64,000 nucleotides of DNA from Ananas comosus (taxonomy: Eukaryota; Streptophyta; Magnoliopsida; Poales; Bromeliaceae): the NCBI RefSeq assembly GCF_001540865.1, contig NC_033621.1, positions 19,237,326 through 19,301,325 on the forward strand. The letters are read 5' to 3'. The position numbers and the translations under genes are program-made. Shown piece by piece: positions 46,876-57,058 of the stretch; within the stretch, counting starts at the first letter, position 1; every line of letters starts with the position of its first letter. Below the pieces are notes generated by a model that did not search any database, was not told the origin of the DNA, and saw nothing but the letters and a program-made list of their open reading frames with translations.

Positions 46876-47027
46876 CTTTATTTGGGGATTGCTCGGAGTG
46901 GCACCTATCCGAGTCTTTGCTGGGTTAAAATGGTATATATGGAGACCCCCTTCAAATGCTTTTGCAGGGTGGCCCGGATGGGCCTCGATAACCACACGGC
47001 GCCCATCCAAGCAATCCCCAAATAAAA
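46876..47027. mobile_element. Short foldback MITE
   Basis: About 150 bp with inverted ends: TTTATTTGGGGATTGCTCGG on the left and, complemented, TTTTATTTGGGGATTGCTTGG on the right, extending to about 30 bp (GAGTGGCACC versus GATGGGCGCC). A target duplication was not resolved. Confidence 0.75.
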
Positions 47028-47239
47028 TTGTTTGGACACAATACCTATAAAATTTTTGTCCGAATATGGGGATCTAACATTTTTTCTTTTTTTCCCATCT
47101 CGTCAAATCTCATCTGAAACATAGCTGGTGGCTAGCAATATCCTAGGGCGTGCCACCTTAACTTTATCTTCCTCCAATTGATGTTCCCAAAATTTACTAG
47201 AAATAATTATTGTACCCAAACTGCAAATAGTTTTAGAAA

Positions 47240-47685
47240 GGGAAAACTTTGAAAAAATCCCATATGGTTTCGCACTTTTTTATTTTAGTCCCCTGTAATT
47301 TAAACTGTATTAAGTTAGTACCCTATGGTTTCGCCCTTTCTCACTTTAGTACTCTGTGGTTTAAAGTATATCAAGTTAGTACTTTGTAGTTTCATTTTTG
47401 TATCAAGTTAGTATCCTGTAGTTTCATTTTTCTCTTTTTATTATTCATTTCGGGGTATTTTTTTCATTAAATCAGTGGTAAAGTTAAAACTAAAGGATAA
47501 TAAAATAAATATTCGATAAACCTAGGTAGGGTATCTGTAGTTTTTTGTATATAATTTAACGAAATATTAAACCATAAGGTACTAAAGTGAGAAAATGCGA
47601 AACCACATGGTACTAATTTGATACATTTTAAATTACAGGATACTAAAGTGAGAAAGTTCAAAACCACAGGGGTATTTGAAGTTTT
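47240..47685. mobile_element. Foldback MITE with long inverted arms (Mutator-like?)
   Basis: Left arm contains CCATATGGTTTCGCACTTTT, GTCCCCTGTAATTTAAACTG and a second related unit. The right arm has the complements (ACTAAAGTGAGAAA(A/G)T, AAATTACAGGATACTAAAG, CCACAGGGGTATTT). The arms exceed 100 bp. Family assignment is by arm length only. Confidence 0.6.
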
Positions 47686-47849
47686 TTTTTTTTTAAAAAG
47701 TATCTACTTAATCACATCTTTAAATTTATAAAAATAAATAAATCATGTAATCGTAAATATCTTATCCGCAGCGAAATATGTTTTCTATACTAGTTTTTCA
47801 TTATTCTTTATAAAATTATGAAACACAAGATTTTTTTATTCTAAAAAAT

Positions 47850-48367
47850 CACTACAACAGAATTAGGTTATAGGGACACATGTTTGGGACACTTTTGAGT
47901 AAGTGTCCCATTTATACTAAAATTTTAAAAAATATATATTAATGCCTAAATATAAAGCCCAATCCAACCAAAAATAAAAGATTACTCTACTCAACCCACC
48001 ACACCCAGTCCATTTGGCCCGATTATAAACAGAAAAGAAAAAAAAAAAAGAAGATAAATTAATCATCATCTTTTCTTCTCTCTTCACTCAATCCACTAAA
48101 ATTCTAGACGAAGAGCCTTTCCTATCGTCCTCCTCCGCCACCGCAGCCAACGAGATAGAATTTCGACGATTGCTAAATGCTTAAATAAGTTCTGGTAAAT
48201 TAGCAGCACTCTTTTAGGTTATAGCGACACTCTTTAACTGTCACTATATACCTAGCGACCCCACATATAGCAATATTTTTTAAAAGTGTCGGTAATTTTA
48301 GCTAGCAGTACTTTTTTGACATGTACCTACATTTAAAGTGTCGCTATAGACCGTTTTTATTGTAGTG
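47850..48367. mobile_element. CACTA-type miniature transposon, copy 2 (inverted)
   Basis: 518 bp, begins CACTACAACAGAATTAGG and ends TTTTATTGTAGTG, flanked by AAT on both sides. Reverse orientation relative to copy 1, with the same interior including a CCGCAGCCAACGAGATAGAA segment. Non-coding. Confidence 0.88.
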
Positions 48368-48841
48368 AATAAAGTATCAAACCACGTACAATTTTTTTTT
48401 TATTCTTTTATATCTTAGAATAGTAGGTTATCTCTAAAATAAAATTCTTTAGTTTTTTAAATATTATTTCGTTACCAATTCCAATCTTAGAGTAACCAAA
48501 ATAAAATTATTTTTTTATTTCTCTGTAATTCGGGATGTAGCCTTAAAATTTCTGGAACGGAGGATAACAATTAATTCTTTTCTGATATTATTATCATATG
48601 AATAAAGGACCATCTCATCTACAGAGAAAAGAGATAAAATTGGATGCTATGGGTGAATTACAAGGCCAATGTGGCTGCCCAACTGGGTGGCGACCAAAAC
48701 CAGATATATATTTTACATTTTATCTCTTTTAAAATAATTTTTTTTCACTAGTAATATTAATATAATTATATTAAAAATTATGCCATAAAGTGTATAGGCT
48801 CCGGTGGGCTGTTTCTAATAGCACTAAGCAAGTTTTGTATC
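48368..48841. other. AT-rich intergenic DNA
   Basis: No feature seen. Confidence 0.4.
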
Positions 48842-48985
48842 ATTTTTTTTTAAAAGATATATGTAGTATGCTATTCGATTCCTTTATTTAATTTAAAAAT
48901 AAATTTAGTTAGAAATATGAATCAATTAGGATTCGAACTTGGGACCTCAGATACCAACTATCAAGCCCTTTGCCACTTGCGCTAG
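48842..48985 (-). mobile_element. tRNA-derived SINE
   Basis: Minus strand: A box TAGCGCAAGTGG (48973-48984), then GGGCTTGATAGTTGGTAT, a B box AAGTTCGAATCC (about 48929-48940), a body like that of the copy at 23040-23205, and an A-rich tail. Both promoter boxes are well preserved. Confidence 0.82.
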
Positions 48986-49139
48986 AAATAATTAGTATTC
49001 CTTTGATCATTTTCATCCACTAGATAATACTATTCAACTAACTATCCGCCCAACGCTAATGAATCACTATCATTCTAGCTGTACATCTACAAGCACTGAA
49101 AATCTAATAATTTATAAACATATGAATTGGGGATACGGT

Positions 49140-49400
49140 CGCATCACTTCAGTGGAGTATTCATAGAGCGACACGTGTCGGCGGGTGAGAGGAGCGCGAG
49201 GGCGGGCGCGGTTGCGAGCGGACGGCGCGGGAGCGAGCGAGCGGCGCGAGCGGGCTCAGGCGGGCGGGCGCGCGTGGGCGCGGGCGGGCGCGCGGGCGTG
49301 GGCGCGGCCGGCGCGGGCAGCGAGCCGGCGAGGTGCTGGGGTGCCGGCGGCGCGGGCAGGACCCGAGCCGCGGCCGTGGGAGTCCAGAAAAAAAAAAAAT
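49140..49400. other. GC-rich low-complexity block
   Basis: Extreme GC content with GCGGGCGCG-type repeats, between AT-rich flanks. Similar in composition to 54720-55215 and, like it, followed by a (TA)-rich run. Long open frames here are Ala/Gly/Arg-rich in all frames and are not credible. Confidence 0.5.
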
Positions 49401-49504
49401 TACAGTTTTGTCGGGGCTCACACTTCTCCTTTGCACGCGTCCACGAGGTTAGCACACCTCGTGACCGCCTGAGGAGAGAGATCCAGCTCTCTCTCCCTCT
49501 TTGA

Positions 49505-49570
49505 GAATTTTATATATATTTATATATTATATATATATATTTATAGAAGAGAGAGAGAGAGAGAGAGAGA
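49505..49570. repeat. (TA)n(GA)n compound microsatellite
   Basis: TA-rich run then (GA)n, abutting the left edge of the inverted-repeat element, the same arrangement as at 45946-46031. Confidence 0.9.
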
Positions 49571-50110
49571 ACTAGGCTCCTATGCTTTCGAAAGTACGGG
49601 AGGCACGTGCTTGTAAGTTGTTTTCGATGATGGACATCCGATTCTGCGATTCGGTTCCGTTAAACTTGAATCTACGTATTGGAACTATCTAGAAACCAAA
49701 TTTCATAATTTTTGATTTCGTTTGTCTAGTGAACAAGTAGCCTCAAAATGAACGGCTGAAAATGAAAATTTCATAAAAACAGTGATAAATTGATTCAAAT
49801 TTAAATCGAAGATCGGAAGTATTGAACTTGCTACGATTTAAGTGAAATTTTCTATTAAATTTTCATGTAATTTGGATACTTCTACACCGTTGAACTTAAA
49901 AATGTGCTACATCGACGTTAAAATAGGCATTTTTAGACCTTTTGATCGCTAGTAAATGATGTCAAAAAAATCTAAAATTTGGTTTCTACATTGTATTCCA
50001 ATATGGTAGATATACCTAACGGAGCGGATCGTCGAATCGAACGCCTATCATCGAAAACAACTTACAAACACGGACCTTCCCGTACTTTCGAAAGTACGGG
50101 AGACGGACTC
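49571..50110. mobile_element. Inverted-repeat element bounded by microsatellites, copy 2
   Basis: About 540 bp with arms of about 60 bp: CTTTCGAAAGTACGGGAGG then TGTAAGTTGTTTTCGATGAT on the left, and the complements ATCATCGAAAACAACTTACA and TTCCCGTACTTTCGAAAG on the right. The end motif CCCGTACTTTCGAAAGTACG is itself a palindrome. Core non-coding. A partial third copy of the left arm (50118-50165) follows directly, then (TA)n at 50166-50246. Confidence 0.7.
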
Positions 50111-50246
50111 ATATAGACAAGGCTCCTATGCTTGAAAGTACGGAAGGCCCCTGCTTTAAGTTGTTTCGATGATGGACATCATATATAATATATATATAAT
50201 ATATATATATATTATATATATATATATATATAATATATATATAATT

Positions 50247-50965
50247 TTAATATTTTATTTAAATATAAATAATTTATTTTAAGAATCAATAAAGATAGTA
50301 TTTTTATTTTAATTTATTTTATTTGTAAGTTCTACCAATAAGAAAAAAATATTACGTATTTTGAATATACAATGAGCTTTTATTTATTTTAAACTGATTA
50401 TTTATTTTAGACCACTCTAATCTCTCTCTCTCTTTTTTATTTTTCTTTCTAACACCCTTCTTATTTTTGAGTGTTATTGTCTACATACAAAAAATAAATT
50501 TTAATTTTAAAATTTAAATTTAAATTTATTGTTAATGATTTTTGAATGTGTTGCTTAGCTTTATATATTTAGTTAGTATATTTAATGTAAGTGTTGTAAT
50601 TAAATATATTTAAAAAATTTAATTGTAGTGTTTTTTCTAAAAAAGGATTATTTATATCTAAATAATTGTAAAATTAAAATTAATATTTAATGCATACAAT
50701 CTAAAATATTTAAAACTTAGGCATAAATAATTATATATTTTAAAGTTTTATTATAATTAAAATATAAACTTATGAATTTACAATCTGAACCCGAACGAGT
50801 TTTAAGATCAGTATTATTATTTGTAAGCAAAACTTACATATATGATACAATTGATTACATGTGAAAATCTATTTAAAATTTTTTTATTTAATTAACTAAA
50901 ATATATTATTATTTACTTTATAAAAATATATTTAATTATTTATTAATTATTTATAAAGAATTTAA
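50247..50965. other. AT-rich DNA
   Basis: No gene. Possibly the body of a Helitron ending at 51000; no 5' end was identified. Confidence 0.4.
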
Positions 50966-51000
50966 ATGAATCCGTTACGTAGCACGGGTTCCTTAACTAG
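50966..51000 (+). mobile_element. Helitron-like 3' terminus
   Basis: TCCGTTACGTAGCACGGG forms a short GC hairpin (CCGT with ACGG) ten bases before CTAG at 50997-51000, which is followed by T. This is the standard 3' layout of plant Helitrons. Confidence 0.55.
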
Positions 51001-51770
51001 TTTGACAAGGATTTATGGTCACATAATTCCACTCCATAAAGTTAGCGCTATTTGAACTTTGATAAATATTGATATATCAATTACCTATCCCACTCTACAC
51101 ACTAGTGTGGTGGTGGGACCCCATGCGAGACTCTTTAATTTGTCGTTCCATAAAATATATAAGTTTGTACTTAGTTCAGGGATTTAAATAACTGAGTTCA
51201 AATTCCATTACATTAAAATTTTAATTTAGAATAATTTATTGTGATATAATATATATATAAATTTCGTTGAAGATAATAACATTCTGATTTTAAACGCACA
51301 AATTTTGATTTTGATTTTTTGAGTCCCATACTTCTAAGCAACAACGTGAATCAACGGCCCGGCCCTTTTAGAGCAATCTTAGAGGCCCAAGTTTATTACT
51401 GGGCCGGATTCGTTATTCACTGTAGAAGCCCCACTCATTTTGGGCCTAGTTGTTTCTTTTTATGACCTAACTTTTAATGGACCTAATGTGAGGGATAAGC
51501 GTACGTGGGCTGAGTTGATGGTTATACGGGCCACATCCAAGCCCATTAGGCTCAAATATTTAACCCAAACATAAGCATCCAATCCATGTGGCCAATTCCT
51601 TCTTTCCAAAGTTGTCTTCATTTTGAACCATGCTTATTATTATTATGATTATTATTATTTAACTTGCTCGTAGGCTCGTATTAATGATTTGGTGCTATCA
51701 CGAGCATCTATACAATCTATCTATTTGGGACTCTATCCGATCCTACGTGGCGCCTCTACGTTTGTTTCAT
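51001..51770 (+). promoter_or_regulatory. Promoter-like segment with clustered TGGGCY motifs
   Basis: Between 51380 and 51560 there are about six GGCCCA/TGGGCC/TGGGCT/GCCCA motifs (site II type, known from promoters of housekeeping plant genes), followed by CT-rich DNA that resembles a plant 5' leader. No coding exon was identified downstream, so the target gene is unknown. Confidence 0.35.
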
Positions 51771-51855
51771 TCATCCGAGCCTCTCTCTCTCTCCCTCTTC
51801 TCCCACCGAGCCTCTCTTCCTTTTCCTCCACTGCCAGCTGGTCCTCTCTCTTCAC

Positions 51856-51903
<48 letters not shown>

Positions 51904-51925
51904 CCTGTCTCTCTCTTTCCCCCTC
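51771..51925. repeat. CT-rich tract with (CT)n
   Basis: Pyrimidine-rich DNA including (CT)n at 51858-51899. It continues in the same character at 54503, on the other side of the LTR. Confidence 0.8.
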
Positions 51926-54501
51926 TGTCACGCCCCGGGACCCAGCGGAAGCCCGCCCGGCACGTGCCCAGACCCGCCATACGTCTAAAACATATAAGGC
52001 GTCTAAAAACAACAATAATAAAAGCAATAATAAAAGACATCTAGGAGTATCAGAGCATAATAAATGTCTAAATGCTACAACAAGGGATAAGGATAAAACT
52101 GTAAATCCACTAAATAAAACATAAAGTGATACGAGAAAATCCCACATACAAGTGCTATAGGTAGATACATAGGTAGTCTCTATACATGGATACCAAAAAC
52201 CTCTTACTCTCTCAACTACAAAAGAAAGAGTAAACCACCTAGGCAAAATACCGCTCCTCGCTAGCTAGCTAAGCGATCCCCTTGCCGCGATCCCGTGCCT
52301 CGCGGGTGTCGAGGCCTCTGAAAGTATAACCATGAAAACAGGGGCGTGAGAACTTATTAAAAAATAGTTTCCAGTGGACAATTACTTGACTTCAAGTGAA
52401 TGCACCGATGAGGCCCAAAGCTATCAAAAGATGTCAAGTGACTATAAAATAGAAAGCGAAAGCTAAGTAAAATGTAACTTACTACAACAGATATCTCTAC
52501 TTAGCATAATTCAGCATAAGTATGAAGCCAACTATGCATGAAGTAAAAAGTCTCCAAACTATCAAATGTTCACATCGAAATAGTAAAATTCGTGTTTGAT
52601 ATTCTAGTCAATGTCCAAGTATCACTAAGTCATCATCTGATCACATGTCATTAGATGAATACTTCAAGTTCAAATTAAAGAGACCTACCCGAAGCTGTCT
52701 TATGGCCTCTGAGACCCACCCGTTAGCTGTCGCGCGGTGCCGAGGCCTAATGCCGTGGTAGCATCATCCCCACCTTAGAATGAAGACACTGTCCACGCAA
52801 TCCTTCGGCGCCCATATCTCCGCACGGATATGATCACGATGTGCTATCTCCGGAAGTGCCGGTGTAGCGAGCGACCCTCACAAGCATGTGCGAATGAGCA
52901 GCGAATGGCTAAGTAGCAATATGATCTGCTTGCAAGTACCAAGTCCTCATGTCTAATAACATGAAATATGTCATTATCTTAAGCTGCCTATCCCTATGTC
53001 ATCATGTCTCTAACATGGAATCTTTGTTAAAAGGCGGATAAGTAGTGCTAATCATATGTCTCTATATTGCGTTTCATGTTTAGTCTAGTTTCAAGTGCCC
53101 TTTGATAACACTCTTGTTCTCTGTGCACAGAGCATGCAACCTAATGTTCCAAAGTACATATTCCGAAGTAAATAATCTCTCATAAGTGATGTATTTTTCA
53201 CTTGCAAAATAAACATCTTTCGCAATATCATGCATCATACTCATATAACTCTACTATATAGTGAAATTTTATAATACACTATGGCATGGCAATTTATAAG
53301 TGCTCTAAAATTCATATAAAATTCCATTTAGCATAAGAAATAATTATAAAAATATTTACAACAAATAGAAAGAGAAGCGGTCCATTTCGCCCCATATTCC
53401 ACGAAGCCAAACCTCACCGTCGTTCAACCGAAAGCTTTCGTTTGCCCAGACGAAGGCGGTCCACACACACTACGCCTAAGTATTCCTAAAAGGTCATGAA
53501 ATAAGTGTCATCTAGTCGAAAGATATACTCTCAAGTTCATCATTACCAACTACAAGTAGCGGCTTGGATAAACTCACATCAATGAAAAACTCCTCTCTTA
53601 ATCTCAAATGGAAAGGTAAGTCTTCCATATCTAACCTAAAAACGGCTTCCCAACACCATCAAAAAGGTTTTCAAAAGCCTCAAATAAAAAAGCCCCAAAT
53701 CTAATCCTAAGAACCCAATCCAGGGTTTTCATTCTAAGTAAAACCTAGAAAAAACATGTATCAAGCTAGAGATTACATGCTACCAACCTACAAGTAGGAG
53801 TCTTCGATCCAACGTCATAACCAAGTAGGCGTAAGTTTTTGATCCTCCAAAAGCTCTCAACCGCAACTCGAAGCACCAAAGGTGAGAAAAAAATGGGAAG
53901 AAGATGATGCTCCAAAGCTCGCAAGCCAGCTCCTTCCTCTTACATTTTTTTTTCTTAATTTCTTCTTCTTCTCTCTTCTCTTCTTCTTTCTCTTAGAATT
54001 GGGTAGGAAGTGAAGAAATAGGAGAGAAGAGGGTGAAATGGCCAATAGGACATTAAAAGCAAACAAAATCCACCTAGTTGCCTCAAAAAACTTCTTAATC
54101 AGCCCGGTCTGGCAGTTTTCGCACCAGAGGGACGTCTCCCCGACCTGGCAGACCGATCTCTTAGACCTGCCCCCCGAAAAATCCACGTATCGGGAACGGT
54201 CTCTCCCATGCACGGGACGCAGTCTGCTCCCAGCGTAGACGCGCTGGGGACCGCGTCTCGATGCAAGGGACGGTTGCCTCGCTGCATTGCGCAGCACTGT
54301 TACACTGGGGGACCGTCTCTACTATCAGGGACCGGTCCCTGAGAAGTAAAACTCTCAGGACTCTGTTCAAAACTCTCGAGATTCGAACTTTTTAGCCCGG
54401 TATACCAATCGACACCCTCCCCAAGTATTGGAAAGTTCGAATACAAATTCGAAAATCGAAACCTCGCAAAAAAAAATTTTGCAAAGGTTCAGTGCGCTAC
54501 A
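51926..54501 (-). mobile_element. Solo LTR, family B, minus strand
   Basis: 2576 bp. On the minus strand it begins TGTAGCGCACTGAACC and ends GGTCCCGGGGCGTGACA, with the shared 3' block (GGCGGGTCTGGGCACGTGCC) just before the end. CCCTC lies at 51921-51925 and again at 54503-54507, one base past the CA end, so the target duplication is nearly but not perfectly placed. No internal region or second LTR is present. It interrupts CT-rich DNA. The first 560 bases on the minus strand are homologous to 10793-11323. Confidence 0.8.
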
Positions 54502-54502
54502 A

Positions 54503-55305
54503 CCCTCTTTCACATCCTTTTCTTTCTTCCCCCGCCTTCATTTCACACCCTCTCGTCTTTCTCTACCCCCATCTCTTATCTCTTCTCTTCACACGCCTCT
54601 CTTTCTCTCCCCCCTTTTCTCTCTCTCTTCCTCCTTCCTAACACTTTCTCTCTCTCACCCACCCTCCTCTTTCCTCTCACTCGGTCTTCTCTCTCTTCCC
54701 CACTCTCTAGATCCTCTCTCACCCGTCTCCTCGCTGGGCGCTGGGGTGTGGCGGCTTGAGGAGGGCTGGCCGCTTGGTGAGAGCGGGGGCCCGAGCGCTG
54801 AGCCCGAGCCGAGGCGCCGGGCGCGATGGCACTTGGGGGCCGGCACGGGCACGCGGCCGGGTGGGGCGGTTCACGATCTGCATCTTTCCGTGCGCGGCCA
54901 AGCGGGCGAGTGCGAGTCAGCGCGACGCGGGAGCGCCTTCGGTTGCCGAGAGGGCGGGCGCGAGCCGGCGCGGTGCGTCGCCGCGCAGTGTGCACCAGTG
55001 TGTGTTGGTCGTCGAGGGCGCGGGATGCGCGGAGTGGCCGAAGGTGGCCACGGTGCGGGGGCACGAGGACAGAGGGGCGGCGGCGGGACGCTGCACTCTT
55101 TCCCCCTCTCCCTGCGCGACGGCGGCGCGAGTGGTCGGGCCGGGAGCAGAGGTGCGCGCGTAGCGCAGCGGGACAGGCGGGCGCGGGCTCCGGGCGGGGC
55201 GCGCGACGGGCGCGCGCGCCGGTGGCCTTATTTATTATAATATATATAACTTATATATTAATTATATAATATATTATATATTTTATATATAATATAATAA
55301 TACTT
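54503..55305. other. CT-rich, then GC-rich, then TA-rich DNA
   Basis: 54503-54720 is pyrimidine-rich. 54720-55215 is GC-rich with GGGCGCGGGC-type text and open frames in most phases, which is a composition effect. 55222-55305 is TA-rich. No gene recognised. Confidence 0.45.
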
Positions 55306-56160
55306 TGGAGTAGCTTCTTTTGCTAGATCTTCTTTTTTGGTTCTCTCTCTTTCCTTTTGGGTTAAACGTGTGTGTGTTGATTGTGTGAGAGACGAGAGAG
55401 CAAGCGGGAGCGAGAGAGAAAGAGTGAAACAAAGGTTGAGACTGGGTTGGAGGCAAGGGAGAGGAGAGGGAGGACCGCATATGGATCTCCACAAGCAAAG
55501 GATAGCGTGCCAGTCTGCATCTCTGTCAGTTCATGCAATTGAGGTCGCGTGAAGCATCTCACTCTCATCTTCTTTTTCTTTCCTCTTTTTTTTCTTTCTT
55601 ATTTTTTTTTTTTTTCAAACAACAGTAACTTAAGTCTCAAACCCTTCTGAGTTTAACGCAATAATTAATGGGGTTTTTTGTTAGGAAATTAAACAAATTG
55701 TCAAAATAAATTTTTTGTCATTGTTTTTAGAGTTTTGATTGCGATCTCAAATTGTGCGGGTTATCGACTGCCTTATACATCTCTCTCTCTCTCTCTCTTT
55801 CTCTCTGTATTTGATGAAATATTAGTCAAAATTTTTCTATATATTAAACTGCTAATTATTATGTATGCTAATAAATACGGTGGCATCTATGAAATACTAT
55901 CTATATACTTATGTGTAGAGTTGTTGTGCTATCGAAAGCATAAGGCAGTCGGTATTTTCAATTTTTTAATTCTTGGATAAAAAATTATGAGATCAGATAA
56001 TAATAGTCCCCTTTAAATTTGATTGGTCCTGAATAATAATATTTTACAAAAGCCCAAAATAAGAGCAAAATTGCTATTTATTTTTTTTAATGTAAAATTA
56101 ACATTTTTTCTAAATTTTTTGTATTTTTTATCTCTTTCTTTAATTGTTTTCTATTAATTT
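55306..56160. other. No gene recognised
   Basis: 55310-55560 is less AT-rich and has a GA-rich stretch, but I could not assign an exon. A (CT)n run lies at about 55780-55800. Confidence 0.35.
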
Positions 56161-56738
56161 ATAGAATAAAAAAACGCAGGAGCGTGGGGCGGCCCACGGT
56201 GTGGCGCGGACACGCTGGAGGGCGGGGCGGGACGCGGCGCGGACAATGCTCTTTTTGCCTTTTTCCCTCTCTCTTCTCTCTTCAATGTTCAAATTATTTT
56301 TTATTTCTCTCTATTTAAATTTTTAATTTTTTTTTTTAGCTCTTTAATTTTTTAAAATTTAAAATTTAAAATTAGATTTAAAAATTAAAAAATTTAAATT
56401 TAATTTTTTAAAAATAAAATAATAATAACATAAATATAGAAATATATTAGTTTGTTCAAAATATTAAAAAAAATGCGTAAATCTCCTTCACTAGTTCCGG
56501 TTTAATTCTGAGTGTATATTATACAGCATTTTTAACCAATCCCATTAGGGTTGCCACGTGGGCGTCTCTGGTTGGCTTGCAAGGGTGTATAGGCAAATTG
56601 ATCCTGGGAGAGCGTGGGGGTAAAGCCGAGAGAGAGAGAGAGAGGGGTTTGAGAGGAGAGGGAGAGAGAGGAGAGAGAGGCCAAGGGAGGAGAGAGAGAG
56701 GCCAAACGAGGAGGAGGAGGAGGAGGAGGAGGAGGGCG
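56161..56738 (+). promoter_or_regulatory. Upstream region and GA-rich leader of the BTB gene
   Basis: A short GC-rich patch (56178-56245) sits in AT-rich DNA. 56625-56735 is (GA)n/(GAG)n running up to the presumed start codon and probably transcribed as leader. Confidence 0.4.
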
Positions 56739-57058
56739 ATGTGGTGCCAATCGTGCAGGGGGGAGTACGAAGAGGAGGAGCGCGGGACGTGCCAAGGAGT
56801 GCTACGACGAGGCGAGCGAGACGAAGGCAGGAGCTCAAAGCGCTGAGATCGACGACCTCAAGTCCAAGGTTCGAGTTCCTCCGCCTCGCCTCCCACTCCC
56901 ACGATCCCAAGCCACCTCCCACTATTTCCACCGTCCATCCCTGCCTCCCTCCTCCTCCTCCGTCACTCCTACCCGACCTCCTCCTCCACGCTTCCTCCTC
57001 CTCCTCCTCCTCCGCCGCCGCCGCCGCCCCTCCCGTCCCCGCCCACCGCGCCGTCCTC
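56739..57058 (+). CDS. BTB/POZ domain protein, At4g08455 type, exon 1 (partial, frame disturbed)
   Basis: ATG 56739 reads MWCQSCRGEYEEEERGTC; with small corrections it continues through a second CxxC, a Glu/Lys-rich helix (IDDLKSK, FEFLRLASHSHDP) and the start of the BTB domain (PAHRAVLV) up to a GT donor at 57059. Plant proteins of this type have the same order: a CxxC-CxxC N-terminus, a coiled-coil, then BTB. They are likely CUL3 adaptor-type proteins. The sequence has extra bases near 56796, 56828, 56845 and 56870, breaking the frame four times within 100 bases, in an exon that is otherwise well conserved. Downstream BTB exons were not found, so they should lie beyond the window after a long intron. 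Either sequence errors or an early pseudogene. Confidence 0.65.

Noticed and set aside
49127..49504. Overlapping long open frames rich in Ala, Gly and Arg
   Set aside because: Open in several frames at once because of the GC-rich repeat composition; no domain or family similarity.
54428..55269. 270-codon open frame downstream of the solo LTR
   Set aside because: CT-rich then GC-rich composition gives open frames in all phases; no recognisable domain, and parallel frames are equally open.
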